Source: Littorina saxatilis
Taxonomy: Eukaryota; Mollusca; Gastropoda; Littorinimorpha; Littorinidae
Direction: 5' to 3'
Length of the DNA: 64,000 nucleotides
Assembly: GCF_037325665.1 (NCBI RefSeq)
Contig: NC_090254.1
Span: 19,720,588-19,784,587, forward strand
Shown: piece after piece, positions 36,784 through 61,960 of the stretch
Layout: each line of letters starts with the position of its first letter
How positions within the stretch are numbered: the stretch's first letter is position 1
The notes under the pieces: model-generated
What the model was told of the DNA's origin: nothing
What the model saw: the letters and a program-made list of their open reading frames with translations, nothing else
The model's database searches: none
Translations under genes and position numbers: made by a program

Positions 36784-37439
36784 AATTTAGAACGCTGTAC
36801 AAATAAAATAAAACAGTGAGCAACTGAAAACAAAGCGTACGTTTCTGTAATGTTTCGGTAATGAGTCGTTGCTGTTTGGAAGCTTTACATTTGTTTTGTT
36901 TTTAATATATATTACTGTATTGTTGTTGTGCCCGCTATAACTGCGTTGATGACGATATTCTGTCAAAACCACTGCCTTTACTTGCCAGATAAGTTACACG
37001 ACAAATGTGATTAGCATTTCAATTGCATTTTACTGATGAATTTGATAATTACGCATATGCATATTGCTAATGTACAGCTTGACAGCATTGCCCTTTGCTT
37101 TATTTGCGCACGTCTTGCCGCCAGCATGGGTTGAAAAGTCCATTGATGTGCTGTGTTTTTGTGATGTGGTCTTGTTATTGTTATTACATTCACAGTAAAA
37201 AATGACAAAACAAAGCATATTTATAGACTTCTAACAACCATCTATGGGCTAACAAGACTGTGCAGATCGAGTACATGAATAGAGCCGTCATTCTATCCGA
37301 ATCAGTGGTATTGGTATATTTCCTGCAACTTATTGGCATTTTGCTGGCAATGGTAAAGACAGAAATATGGCATTTTGCCGGGCCACAACTGGCCCGGTAA
37401 TTTCAGCAGGTAAAGGGCCATTAACGGAAAATATATGGA

Positions 37440-37940
37440 AAAAAGTTTTTTTTATATGGAACTAAAAACCTGCAAAATGCTGGCAAAATGCTGGCGAAAT
37501 GCTGGCAAAATGCTGGGTTTTTGATGGCAAGCCATCAATAAGCCATCAAATAAATGATGGGTTTTTGCTGGCAAAATTCTGGCAAAATGATGGCAAGCCA
37601 TCAAAAAGCCATCAAATAAATGATGGGTTTTTGCTGGCAAAATTCTGGCAAAATGATGGGAAAATGATGGCAAGCCATCAAAAAGCCATCAAATAAATGA
37701 TGGGTTTTTGCTGGCAAATTGCTGGCAAATTGCTGGCAAAATGATGGCAAGCCATCAAAAAGCCAGCAAATAAATGATGGGTTTTTGCTGGCAAAGTGCT
37801 GGCTTGCCAGTGATGGCCCATCAATTTGCCAATGTGCATACGGGTAATATGCCAGCATTGGGCCATAAGTGGGCCTTTGATGGCAGTAGTTCTGGCAACT
37901 GGCATTGCCATCAAAACGCCAGCAATGGCCCACTTCTGGC
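37440..37940. repeat. Subterminal repeat array of the transposon
   Basis: About four units of roughly 65 bp containing atgatgggtttttgctggc and gatggcaagccatcaa. Strong self-complementarity (ttgatggcttgccatc). Likely transposase-binding or structural DNA by analogy with other elements. Confidence 0.85.
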
Positions 37941-38094
37941 ATGTTTATTGGGAACCCACCAAACTTTGGCATGGATTACATGATCTTTTCCGTGCGCACT
38001 TGGTCTTGTGCTTGCGTGTACACACGAAGGGGGATAAGGCACTAGCAGGTCTGCACATAAGTTGACCTGGTAGATCGGAAAAATCTCCACCTTT

Positions 38095-38526
38095 ACAATA
38101 CAATACAATACAATACAATAAACTTTATTAATCTCTAAAAGAGAAATTGCATTGCTGAGCTTTTGTGTCCGTAATAAAACATACATAAAACATTCAAAAA
38201 TAAACATTTGTTCTTTGTCATTCATACATTCTTGTGTTCTTATACATTTCTTCAATTCCTGCATCATTATTCTATCATAATTATGTACATACCGTAGTAC
38301 ATACATTTATTTTCTTTTAACAGTCTGTCTTCAAACGCATCTCAGAGAGGAAGGCTAGAGATTTGTGTTGTGCCATAGGTAAAATCATGTGCTTAGCTAT
38401 GAAGTAATGTTATCACATGTTATTTAAGGAAAATGAGTAAATATATGTACCAAGCGTATAACATCAGCAAAACTGAGAAAATACAGCACATTGGTTATCA
38501 CATAAGAAAGTATATTAAAAATATTT
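38095..38526 (-). mobile_element. 5'-truncated LINE tail, Rex1/CR1 style
   Basis: On the minus strand it ends gagattaataaagtttatt then (GTATT)n, the usual form of Rex1-type 3' ends. It interrupts the SINE between its head and middle. No reverse-transcriptase coding is left. Confidence 0.6.
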
Positions 38527-38627
38527 TAACCCACCAGGCGGCCGCGGCCGGGATTTGAACTCACGACCTTCCAATTAGGAGGCCGATGTCGTATCCACTA
38601 CGCCACTGCGCCCGTCAATAACTGAGA

Positions 38628-51580
<12,953 letters not shown>

Positions 51581-51899
51581 CTGAAACAGGGGTCGTCGCT
51601 TTGTTAAAGGCACACTCAGCTTCACGTAAACCATCAGTTTCTGGTCTCAGACACTGACTGGCCTTTACACACAGTACAAACACCCTTTCGTTTAAACACT
51701 CACCGCTGGAGAACACCCTAGGTGCCCTCCATATAGAGCGAGTATTTTTCAAAGAATTTATGTTTGCATGGACAGCCGGATTTCTATCCAGACATATCGT
51801 AAGCCTTGTTATGGCGCTAGACCTAACTTTTAAAATCTAAATAATAAATTGACAGCTTGTTACACAAACATTCTTTAATCAAAAAAGGTGTTTTTTTCA

Positions 51900-53800
51900 T
51901 CAAGACAAGATCATTAAAATTCGAAGTTTTGTATTGTGGTCCAGCTCTGCAGCGTTTTGAGCCTGTCACCAGCGAGTTTGTAAAAAATGTGTGTTTAGGC
52001 GCTAGTCCGAAAACGTGCGAGCTTGACCCCATTCCGTCCTCTCTGCTGTGTGATTGTATTGATGACCTTCTTCCATATCTCACTCACGTCATCAACGACT
52101 CTCTGACTTCCGGCTCATTCCCAGATGAATTCAAACCTGCAATAGTTAGGCCCCTCATCAAAAAACCTTCACTTGACAAGAATTCCTTGAAAAACTTTAG
52201 GCCCGTTTCGAACTTGTCATTCCTTTCAAAAATCACTGAAAAAATTGTCCTTTCACAACTTCTCACTCATCTAGAGCAAAACCACCTTCTCAACACCCAT
52301 CAGTCTGCATACAGGAAAAACCATAGTACTGAGACAGCACTTCTGAAGATTGTAAACGACATCCTTCTTGGCTTTGACGAAAATCAGGTCTCCATTCTAA
52401 CACTACTGGACTTGTCTAGCGCATTTGATACGATAGACCACGAAATTCTGCTCCACAGGCTTCAGCACTCCTTTGGTGTTCATGATCTGGCCCTTTCCTG
52501 GGTTCGTTCGTACCTTACTAACCGGACGCAGACCGTTTGTGTCAACGGCATCAAATCTCAACCTTCAGCTCTCCAGTACGGTGTCCCGCAAGGGTCCGTG
52601 CTTGGCCCCATACTTTTCGTTCTATATGCCTCCCCTGTGTCCGATGTTATCAGTCGCCATGCGTTGTCGCACGAGAGTTTCGCTGATGATACACAGCTTC
52701 ATCAGTCTGCCCCTCTTGCTGAAGTTGAAAATTCTGGTATCTCGGACACAGGATTGCATTGCGGACCTCAGTGATTGGATGTCTTTAAACAAACTCCAGT
52801 TAAATAGTGACAAAACCGAAGTTATGCTGGCCTGTCCTAAGAAATTTCTCAATCACCCTTCTCTTCCTGCCTCTCTCACTGTCAACGAACTACCTATCTC
52901 TTTCTCTCCGTCTGTCCGCAGCCTTGGCGTCACTCTCGATCCAACTCTCTCTTTCCAAAAACACATCTCTAACATCTGCAAGTCCGCCTATCTAGAGCTG
53001 CGCAAGATTAGTTCAGTCCGTCACTACCTCACCACTGATGCAACCAAAACGTTAGTGTGTTCTTTAGTCCTCTCAAAGATAGATTATTGCAATTCTCTTC
53101 TGGCCGGTCTCCCTAAGTACCTTTTAGATAGACTTCAAAGGATCCAAAATAACGCTGCCCGCCTGGTCTTCAAATCTTCCAAGTATGAACACGCCACACC
53201 CCTTCTTCACTCTCTACACTGGCTGCCTATCACTAAAAGGATCGAATACAAACTCTCCTCTCTTTCTTTTGCCGTCGTTTCTGGTTCTGCCCCAGAATAC
53301 TTCTCAGAACTCCTCAATCTCTACACCCCCTCTCGTCAGCTTCGCTCCGCCGCCGACACTCGACTCTTCCGACTCCCCACAGTGCAAACAAAGACATGTG
53401 GCGAGAGGTCCTTCGCCTATCAAGCCCCTGTGACCTGGAATAGATTACCTCTGCCTCTCAGACACACAGATTCTCTCACTACATTCAAGACAAATCTCAA
53501 AACACACCTCTTTCAGCGCAAGTGATTTTCCCTCCAGCATCTCCCCACCCACCCCATCCCGCCCCACCTCACCCCCTACCTAGTGCCTAAAATAACGTGT
53601 ATATATATTTTCTGCGCTTTGTGTCAGCACTGTTTGTGTGTGTGTAAATAGTATTGTTGACACGTTTTTATACAGTAGCCTTATGTGGTTCTTGTGCCTA
53701 GGCTGTGTATTGGATTGTCATTGTATGCCTGCATCATTAGTTGTCAGTAATTATTACATGTGCTGATTGTTCTCTTTGCCTGCGCGCGTATAGTATGTGG
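51900..53800 (+). mobile_element. CR1/L2-group LINE, 5'-truncated, cut by the scaffold gap
   Basis: Reverse transcriptase in order: SKTCELDPIP-like start (ASPKTCELDPIPSSLL), LKNFRPVSNLSFLSKITEK, QSAYRKNHSTETALL, LLDLSSAFDTIDHEILL, GVPQGSVLGPILFVLY, FADD catalytic box, then SLGVTLDPTLSFQKHI, KIDYCNSLLAGLPKYLLD, IQNNAARLVF and a C-terminal LKTHLFQRK before the stop at 53525. The reading frame shifts once, near 52735. No endonuclease domain is present, so the copy is 5'-truncated. The 3' UTR runs into the Ns. It lies in the region where upstream peroxidase exons should be. Confidence 0.9.
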
Positions 53801-54000
53801 NNNNNNNNNNNNNNNNNNNNNNNNNNNNNNNNNNNNNNNNNNNNNNNNNNNNNNNNNNNNNNNNNNNNNNNNNNNNNNNNNNNNNNNNNNNNNNNNNNNN
53901 NNNNNNNNNNNNNNNNNNNNNNNNNNNNNNNNNNNNNNNNNNNNNNNNNNNNNNNNNNNNNNNNNNNNNNNNNNNNNNNNNNNNNNNNNNNNNNNNNNNN
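53801..54000. other. Scaffold gap of 200 N
   Basis: Exactly 200 N, a conventional placeholder for unknown distance. Sequence resumes inside the inverted duplication. Confidence 0.99.
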
Positions 54001-55232
54001 ATGGCCGTGAAAAACTGAAGTTCAACGACAATGAAGATATTTTCCTTAATTCAAATTACTGGAAGAATGACACCTTTCGCTGTAAAGTTACACTTTCACA
54101 ATGGCACTCAAAATTCATCATTCCTCCATGGGAAAAGGCCAGATCCTCCTGCCTGTTATTAATCCATTCAAGTCACTGATTGTCTGATGTTGGTAATGGT
54201 ATACTAGATCCTTCAGATAACCAAAAAGGTAACAATCTGGAGGGCTTAAACCGGCTTAGTTTGGCTGCCGCTCATTTTCAAACCTCGTGCTGTTCCCCGA
54301 TCCCCGCATTTGAAAACTCTTTTTGAAATTGCACAAAAGTCAAAGCACTTGTCACATGCATAAGCTGAAGTTAATTTACACCGAAGTAACTCGGCCAGCA
54401 GATGTAGAAGTTTTAGCATTGTTGTGGGTTGCACCTTTTGGGGGGTCACCCTGTACCGTATTTGGACTGAATTAATACTGGGAGGTCTTCTGTATTTCAC
54501 TTCAAAGTCTACTCCTTGCTAAAATCATGATACAAGTATACCCCGACAACAGCCCCTCGGCGAGCCTCCGAAGAGTCAGATCGGCAGAACATCGATCTTC
54601 ATCGTACAATGATAATCGTGCATGGTTGTCCCGCTTGAGGCCATACATTTGTATTGTTGATTTATATGCGGTTCAAGACAACTTTAATCCGCATCTGTGA
54701 TACCGTCCTTAGCTGATTGGGTATCTGAGCCATGTTGTCATGAATAAACGCCTTATTATATTGCCTACGGCTGTGATCTAGACAGCTTAATTTGCTTTTG
54801 TAAAACAGGACACCCCCCTCCACCACCCCCGACCACCCACAGCCCCTCCCCCTTTCCGTTTCTCTACCCCTTCCCACTCTCTACTACCGTCACACTACTA
54901 TCCTTCATCCCCATTCTCCCGAACGGGCGCCTATATTATGGCTGGGAAGTAAAACGCTTCTGTTTGCCCGTGGAAGACTGAGGACATCCTCCACCCTCAC
55001 CCTCTCCTACCTTTCATCCTTTTCTTCATGAACGCTTATAACTGTGGACTAGAAAGCTTTCAAGTTTGCCTGTGTAATACAGAGAACATCTCTCGCCCCC
55101 CCCCCCCCCCCCCCATCCTCTGTCTTGCCTCCCCCCCCCCTTAGGTCACACTTTCCGAACTCTGCATACCATATCCCTCCCGCCCCTATTCCCCCCCCCC
55201 CCCCCTCTCTCACTCCTATCCTCCTCTGTCTT
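54001..55232. repeat. Right copy of the large inverted duplication
   Basis: Reverse complement of 27183-28926 without the SINE and without the TA array. The contig starts within it, so its outer limit is unknown. Confidence 0.85.
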
Positions 55233-55529
55233 GCCCCCGTCTATCCTTGGCATTCGATGTCAGTAATCCCACACGTTTTGGGCTTATTTTTGTGGGCCAC
55301 AAACGCGAAATGTGCCTCACAAATTTTTGGGCTTATTTTTGTGGGGCACATTTTGGTTTTGTGGGCCACAAACTGTATTTGTGGAGCATAAAATAAGGGG
55401 CACAAATTAAGCTTCATAAAAAATAAGGACAAATATTTGTGGGGCTTAAACAGTGTTTTTGGCCAAAAAAATGTTTTGGGCTCTTTTTTTTCCTCCTTAT
55501 TTTGGACGTTGAGCGTGGTTTTCAGACCT

Positions 55530-55654
55530 ACTGCGTTTCGGTTTTTAGTTAATGGCGGTCGAAGGCGATCTGTTTGGACAGAATCTCCAATGGCAATGGT
55601 GTTTGCTAATGCGAGAGAATTGGGACGGGCGAACCTTTGCATATTAACCAGAGG
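55530..55654 (+). other. Exon-like segment, coding doubtful
   Basis: Acceptor-like ggttttcag at the left and a GTAAGT donor at 55655. It contains ATGs: one frame reads MAMVFANARELGRANLCIL to the donor in phase 1, another stops inside. Neither joins in phase to the segment at 55996, so it may be 5' UTR. Confidence 0.25.
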
Positions 55655-55995
55655 TAAGTTTCCATGTTTCGTTTCATAACTGAGAGTGGGTTTATGGTAG
55701 TATGTGTTGCAACAGGTGTCATTTCGACTCACTCGAGTCACTGTCAGTGTCACTGTGACTGTCAGTCCACAGGCGCAAGGTATCGTTCACTGAACCAACA
55801 CGTAGTTGCCCTGTACAGGGATTTTCTCATTAATTTGAAGAAGAAGATTATCACTACCACGTTTTTGCAACCTCTTTTCAAGGTGCATGATCATAATATT
55901 TTATAAATTCTTTTTGTTTTTAAAGATTGAGTCTAACTTGAAATACTCAAATAGGTAACCTTCTGATCGGCCGTTCCCAATTATTTTACTTGCAG

Positions 55996-56137
55996 GTTGG
56001 CATCAATCAGAAGAGAGCTAGAGCTAGTATTTCAACTTCAAGGTCTCCTCTCAGCTGAAAAAACCAACCGATTGCTGCATGATCTTGAGGCTGTCACTGA
56101 CAGAAGTAAAATATTTGATGCCACTGCCGCAAATCAG
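55996..56137 (+). pseudogene. Exon-like segment, diverged duplicate of 57108-57210
   Basis: Acceptor acttgcag and donor gtaaga. Starts gttggcatcaatcagaag, similar to the later exon, but the matching frame is stopped. A shifted frame is open (LASIRRELELVFQLQGLL). Confidence 0.3.
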
Positions 56138-56619
56138 GTAAGAGTAAGGCGAAGAGGTTTTATTATGTACAACTGTCAGTGTTATGATGTACAGTGTGTT
56201 TTTTCCTTCCCCTCCCTTACATTCTCAAGTTCTGGTCAGAATAACTCATATGGAGGTGTGTGTGTGACTGTGAGCAAGACTGGAAGAGTGTTTTCATTTT
56301 ATTTTTATAATTCATGTTCAGGGATAATAATAAAATAATGAACACCTAAGAGTCCAAACCACAGAACTGCTCGAACCTCTTAGCTTTATTTCACCAGTAA
56401 GATGATCATGCAGTTCCTCCAGTATTAGAATCATTTTTAATACTAGAAGCGCATGACTTTCAGTGTGTACCTTTAAGTTTAATAAAGTACAATGTATTGC
56501 TGTAAACAGTCACTCACTCACTCACTGTCAGGATATATCTCATTCTCAGTGAAACTGTGTGTCAAGTTCTATTATTTTTTTCCTTTGTGCTCTACACACA
56601 TGCATACATGTTATACATA

Positions 56620-56652
56620 CATATATATATATATACATGTTATGTAATATGC

Positions 56653-56715
<63 letters not shown>
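56620..56715. repeat. (TA)n arrays
   Basis: Two TA runs separated by catgttatgtaatatgcatg. Confidence 0.97.
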
Positions 56716-56721
<6 letters not shown>

Positions 56722-57107
56722 TCAACTTGTCTACATTGTATGTCTGTCACTCTATCAGTCTATGTGAACAGATTCAGTTCACTGATTCAGTCAAAACTTC
56801 ACTAAATGTAAAAGGACTTATAAAATTTTATATTCTAGAAAGATATCAATGCCACTGTCCACAGTATCATAAGAATCAAGCGTTAATGTTGGTTTGGTCG
56901 TCTGTTGTCGTTTTTTGTTGTTGTTGTTTTATGGGGGAGGGTGCAGTGTGTAAATTCATCTGGTTCTGTGGACAGTGTGTTTGTTGTTCCTCCACATAGC
57001 TAAATATCATACTGCATGTAGCTCCTAGTACTACTTGTCCTGTCAACTAACTGTTTTAAATTTGTTGCTCAGAGGAATGTTACTTCAGCCAATATTATAT
57101 ATTACAG

Positions 57108-57210
57108 GTTGGCATCGATCCGGCACAGTGGAAGAAGCAGATTGATTCCTTCATGATCGGGAGGCTGTCAAGACTCAAATGGGAAATATTTCATGCTAAT
57201 GGCAATTCAG
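57108..57210 (+). CDS. Candidate exon, unrecognised gene
   Basis: Acceptor atattacag, donor gtaagag. Phase 0 in, phase 1 out. VGIDPAQWKKQIDSFMIG and RLSRLKWEIFHANGNS. It continues in phase to 57722-57762. No family recognised. Confidence 0.4.
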
Positions 57211-57313
57211 GTAAGAGTTCTGCTACATGATCATATTGTGTTTTATGCTCCCTCTCAGTCTCAAGTTCTGGTTACATTCTGACTGTTGGTGTGTGTTTGT
57301 GTGTGAGAACCGA

Positions 57314-57377
<64 letters not shown>

Positions 57378-57721
57378 ATTTTCCCTGGCCAGTCAGGAGA
57401 GCTGCCAGACATTAATAGTAATAATACCTGCAGATTTTTCTAGCCCTGCAGATTGATGTTACAGACCTTTGCTTTGCTTTTTGAATTTGATAGCAAGCGC
57501 TGACAGGGAATGTGTCTTCTATATTTCATATTAAAAAGTAGGCATTGGAACTTGTCTATCAGGGAATTAGAATGTTTACGCTCTTGGCATTTATGTGGGT
57601 TTAGTGTGTGTGTGTGTGTCAGTTACAAACACAATTTACTCCTTACTCATACTTAAAACTTGTTCTTGTCATTGTGTTTGAATTTAAGATCAGTTCCTTT
57701 GTCATTCATTTGTCAGTATAG

Positions 57722-57762
57722 GGACAGAAGATGACGAAGACCTGGCCAGTGAATGTGGATGA
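57722..57762 (+). CDS. Candidate terminal exon following 57108-57210
   Basis: Acceptor gtcagtatag, then TEDDEDLASECG and TGA. Short acidic C-terminus; support is the matching phase. Confidence 0.35.
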
Positions 57763-57942
57763 AAAGCAGTGCTATCCAGGTCCAGCTGTGATCGATGGGG
57801 AAACTACAGCAACAGCGGCAGTAAATGTCCACTCAGTATTGGTTGTACTGAGCTTTACAACTTGTTGCTATTGTAAATTTGTGTCAATGTTTTAAAGGCC
57901 CACTACGCCTCATTTAAAAAGTTGTCCTCACCTTTAACATGG

Positions 57943-58160
57943 GATAAGACCATCCCTCCACTTGGTCACAGACCAAAAATCAACACTTTGACTGCTTTCT
58001 GTAGTGAGGTAGATGTTTTGGTGGTTGCGGTGAATTTATTTTTTCTTTCGAAGAAGCTGTACCTGAATGTATTCTTTAAAAAGATACCACTCTGCATAGA
58101 GAGCCTTGAGGCAGTTCATTTTTGGTATGCAACTATTAGTGCCCGTATGGTCTTATTTCA
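57943..58160. mobile_element. Fold-back MITE, diverged copy of the 46249 family
   Basis: Left arm aagaccatccctccacttgg with accaaaaat; right arm tttttggtatgcaacta to gtatggtcttatt. Confidence 0.5.
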
Positions 58161-58754
58161 TTTAAAAGCCTCGGGGATGTCGTCAGGCGTCAGACATAGA
58201 CAGATTGAAAGGCTCAGATGTCTGATTCACATAGCCGCATGGCGGTCAGATGTGATCATGTCCTATCGTTTTGAACTGAGCGCTGTCATTGTCCTATAAG
58301 AACTCTATTCCTTCGGACAGCGCACTATTCTATATTTTTCTCTCAAGATACACATTTTCAAAAAGCGACCGAGCACTCTCGCGTATTTGTGCACTGAAGT
58401 TGTGCAGTGCGGATCTTGTGTTTTCGGGAATTCCAAACCGTTTGTGATATGGGCTGTTTGGGCACACCTGTCTGCAGCACATTAAAGTTAGGAGTACGGG
58501 AGACAACTCCAACTGACCATAAGTCTTGCATCTGCTTTTGGTTTCAGTTCAAGACATTTTGACGAAGCGCATTGAATTATGCCACCGAAATAAAACTAAG
58601 GCCTGTCCACTTACAAAAATTGCTCGGTCAAAGTACAGTAAATCTTACATTTTGTTAAGGAAATGTGCGGCAGTAAAATTGAATTTGGAGAATACATGGA
58701 ATAACCTGGTTTTCTGGGAAGTGACATAAAAATAAATAGAACAATTGTGAATAC

Positions 58755-58883
58755 TTCTTCTTCTTCTTCTGTGTTTGTGGGCTGAAACTCCCACGTACAC
58801 TCATGTTTTTGTACGAGTGGATTTTTACCTGTATGACCGTTTTTACCCCGCCATTTAGGCAGCCATACGCCGCTTTCGGAGGA
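58755..58883 (-). mobile_element. 5'-truncated SINE 3' domain with GAA tail
   Basis: Same 3' domain as at 27.5, 34.9 and 46.1 kb. Perfect 10-bp duplication ttgtgaatac (58745-58754, 58884-58893). Confidence 0.92.
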
Positions 58884-59122
58884 TTGTGAATACTGATCGA
58901 CATAGAGTGCCGTTGCTATGGAAACAGTCGTTACATTGGATTTCTAGGAAACAGTTTAACAGCGACATAATACATCAGAAATTCCTAATATTTGGCACAA
59001 AGATGCACATGTATCGTATCAACAATCATATAGAACGATTTTTTTACAACAGACTACAGTTGAATTTTGATATCTTTTGTCATAAGAATGAACGAATTTC
59101 TCACTGCATATTCATTACAATA

Positions 59123-59527
59123 CCCCCCGCGGGTTAGGGGGAGTCCCATATTGGTTGGGACGAGAAAGAATTTACCTGATGCTACCCAGCATGTCGTAAG
59201 AGGCGACTAACGGTTCTGTTTCTCCTTTTACCCTTGTTAAGTGTTTCTTGTATAGAATATAGTCAATGTTTGTAAAGATTTTAGTCAAGCAGTATGTAAG
59301 AAATGTTAAGTTTTTTGTACTGGAAACTTGCATTCTCCCAGTAAGGTCATATATTGTACTACGTTGCAAGCCCCTGGAGCAATTTTTTGATTGGTGCTTT
59401 TGTGAACAAGAAACAATTAACAAGTGGCTCTATCCCATCTCCCCCCTTTCCCCTATCCCATCTCCCCCCTTTCCCCGTCGCGATATAACCTTGAATGGTT
59501 GAAAACGACGTTAAACACCAAATAAAG
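59123..59527 (+). mobile_element. Retroposon with 13-bp target-site duplication
   Basis: Starts ccccccgcgggttaggggg, contains gtcgtaagaggcgactaac and ends ccaaataaag. Flanked by attcattacaata (59110-59122, 59528-59540). No coding; the tail matches 19007-19062. Confidence 0.92.
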
Positions 59528-59540
59528 ATTCATTACAATA

Positions 59541-60573
59541 ATTAATTTAAATTCAACTGTAGTTGTTTAAAAAAAAAAACACGTTCTATATGATTGTAGA
59601 TATAATACATGTGTATCCTTGTGCCAAATATTATGAATTTCTGATGTATGATGTTGCTGTAAAGCCGTTTTCTAGAAATCCCATTTGACGCTGTAAATGC
59701 CAGTTTTCATCGCAACAGCCGTCAATATCCATCCACAATGTTTTCATTCATTTTAATAAGTCACTTCAATAACTACCCAGAAAACTAAGTTATTCCTTGA
59801 CTGTATTCTTCAAGTTTAAGTTTGGTAATTTTACTGCCGCACATTGCCTTAAATCATAAATAAAGGGTTCCAGTAACATACCTTTCTTCTTTATTGATTA
59901 TGAACTTTGGAAGATTAGATGTTGGATCTGTTTTTAAAAAATATTTCCTTGATGTGTTGTACTAAGATCAACCGTCTGCTTGGACATATACTAAAGATCC
60001 ACTACCTGGCTGCTGTCTGCGGAAAATCGATTAATTCATAGAAAAATATGCCTTTCAGGGAAGCAGCTAGCCGGTTGACTGTACATGTGTTTGTGTAGAG
60101 GTGTTCTTATTGCATGTTCAAGCCAGGACAGATGGTGACCTGAAACATTTACACATTACATATGTATGCAGGACTGCTACTTTTAAGCTTAGGTGCAAGT
60201 GACGAAGTGTGATGATATATTTGTTTGACTGATTATGGGCATTAAAATAAAACTGCAAAAAGAATACTTACACTTGAGATCTGATTTTGTGTGTGTGCGC
60301 ATGAGGGTGTGTGTGGGCAATTTGACATACTTGCAGAAGAAACAAACAGAGGTAACTGATAAACTGCATTTATTAACACAAAGATGTAAACAAAGTGAGT
60401 TCACACATTTCACAAAAGTAAAACAAGGCAGTCTCACATGCATTCACAATATTTAGTACTCGACTCGCATGAATGGCCAAAGATTATAGGCTGAGAATGC
60501 AAGTTCTAATTTGGCACATTTGTACATGTAGCTGCATCCGCTAGACATATATATATCCATCTTACAATAAAAA
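59541..60573. other. No gene seen
   Basis: AT-rich, no segment with splice and phase support. Confidence 0.4.
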
Positions 60574-60642
60574 AAACTACCGTAGTGGTTAGGACATCTG
60601 CCTGAAAATCTAGGTCCTAGGTTCGAATCTCTACAGAGGCAT
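60574..60642 (+). mobile_element. tRNA-like SINE head fragment
   Basis: gtagtggttaggacatctg (A-box) and ggttcgaatctc (B-box) with poor stem pairing, followed by a T/A-rich stretch. Reads as a decayed SINE head, not a tRNA gene. Confidence 0.55.
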
Positions 60643-60847
60643 TTAATTTTTCCCCTTGGTTGAAATAAAAAATGCTCAATCCAGAGAGAGCAACCGTAAA
60701 GTTACCAGGGTAAAAGTAAAGCGTTGAATGCAGCTATGAAGGTCATGCCAGCAGTGTGGGTCAAGATTCAGGCCGCCTTCTATGCACAGAATTCGGTGTA
60801 GGATTCTCAGCTCTATCTTTACAAACACATAATCCCCAATAGTCATA

Positions 60848-61015
60848 CAGTGGAACCCCCCTTTTAAGACCCCCTCCATTTTAAGACCTTGTTTTCTCAG
60901 ACTTTCTGTTCATAACCTCTGTAAATTTTAAATTTTACCTCCATTTTAAGACCCCCTCCTTTTTAAGACCTGATTTTCTCAGATTTTTGGAGGTCTTAAA
61001 AGGGGGGTTCCACTG
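60848..61015. mobile_element. Tc1/mariner-type MITE, TA target
   Basis: Perfect 24-bp terminal inverted repeats (cagtggaaccccccttttaa and on), TA at 60846-60847 and 61016-61017. An internal sub-repeat (tccattttaagaccccctcc) occurs near each arm. Confidence 0.95.
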
Positions 61016-61017
61016 TA

Positions 61018-61865
61018 GCTGTAAGACATAATTTTGTTTAAAACTCTTATACCTTTTGGGGGAAATAAATTAATAAGAAAAGACATCACCACACTAAGAA
61101 GTCAGGGTGCTGACTTTTGCTATGTGACCAAGTGGAAGGATTTTCTTATCCCATGCAAAAAGCCTGATGAAGGTCTGACACAGTGAGGTGAAGTGTTTTA
61201 ATGAGGCAGAGCAGGCCTTTAAAAAATAAGTTCACCACATCCAAGTGAAAGACACAATCTTGGCAAACTGTATTACAAAAGCAACATTTCAGCACAACAT
61301 AAGAATGAATTGAACCATCCAGGATGCACCAGAACGACCCAAAAACAGAATCAATGAAAATCTTAAACAAGATAAAGTACTGACTAGGATTCAAAGGAAG
61401 AAAAATTCATGGGTTAACACATTTCATGTGCATAATGCAGTTAAAAGATCTAAATTCTAATATTGCAAACAAAGTCTATACATGAACACGCATTGACCGA
61501 AACATACACACACATCTCCCAAAGCTAAGCCTGTGTGTAAAATACTGCCTGTGAACAACTTAACTTAAAGCACTCAAACAACATAAAAGTCTAAGATAAT
61601 ATCACTTTATGTAGTAAAAACAAACAAACCGCTGTTTGCTGTAAGAAAATATCTGCATACCAAACACTACCTGTATTTAGTTGAATTGACAACTTACATT
61701 TATAAGTCAAAATGTACCCTTTGATCCACATCGCACCACACATTATTTGTGTAGAATGTTATTGTTAATGTGTTACATGTTCATTTCACCACAAAGGCAA
61801 CAGAAAACCTCTGTAAGTGTCAGCATATTCAGATGGACTATATTAAAGCAGTTCTGGTAGCTCCG
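61018..61865. other. No gene seen
   Basis: Includes a partial copy of the ttggtcatataccaaaa MITE family at 61100-61185; otherwise AT-rich. Confidence 0.4.
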
Positions 61866-61960
61866 TCAGCACATAATGGACTGAATCTGATCATCATCCT
61901 CAGCAAAGCCAGGCACTACTCTGCAAGCTGCCTGCACATCATATCTCGGCACCTCACTTC
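61866..61960 (-). CDS. Candidate terminal exon, unrecognised gene
   Basis: Acceptor tgtattttccag, two bases, 30 codons (SEVPRYDVQAACRVVPGF, then AEDDDQIQSIMC) and TGA. Its incoming phase (1) does not match the outgoing phase (2) of 63069-63221, so another exon would be needed between them. Confidence 0.4.

Larger units (their letters stand above)
35067..37952. mobile_element. 2.9-kb DNA transposon inside the SINE, family not recognised
   Basis: Terminal inverted repeats of about 35 bp with two mismatches, starting cccaataaacatgccag. The flanks repeat only AA (35065-35066, 37953-37954). Both ends are followed by arrays built on tggcccantgctggc and gatggcaagccatcaa motifs (35085-35395 and 37440-37940). 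A 2-bp duplication would suit ISL2EU-like elements, but this is a guess. It carries the three-exon ORF at 35378-36783 and no recognisable transposase. Confidence 0.85.
34920..38616 (-). mobile_element. tRNA-derived SINE on the minus strand, split by two later insertions
   Basis: The tRNA-like head is at 38540-38616 (B-box ggtcgtgagttcaaatccc on the minus strand). The middle is at 37953-38094, and the 3' domain with a GAA-rich tail at 34920-35066. A 13-bp duplication with one mismatch, aataacttagatt / aataactgagatt, brackets the whole at 34907-34919 and 38617-38629. The 3' domain is the one in the 27.5-kb SINE, but the heads differ. Confidence 0.88.

Noticed and set aside
53741-54179. Open frames running through the N block
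   Set aside because: Unknown bases only; no coding evidence.
55125-55753. ORFs of 80-170 codons on both strands
   Set aside because: Based on C-runs and on a local repeat of gtgggccacaaa units; neither strand shows a protein-like pattern.
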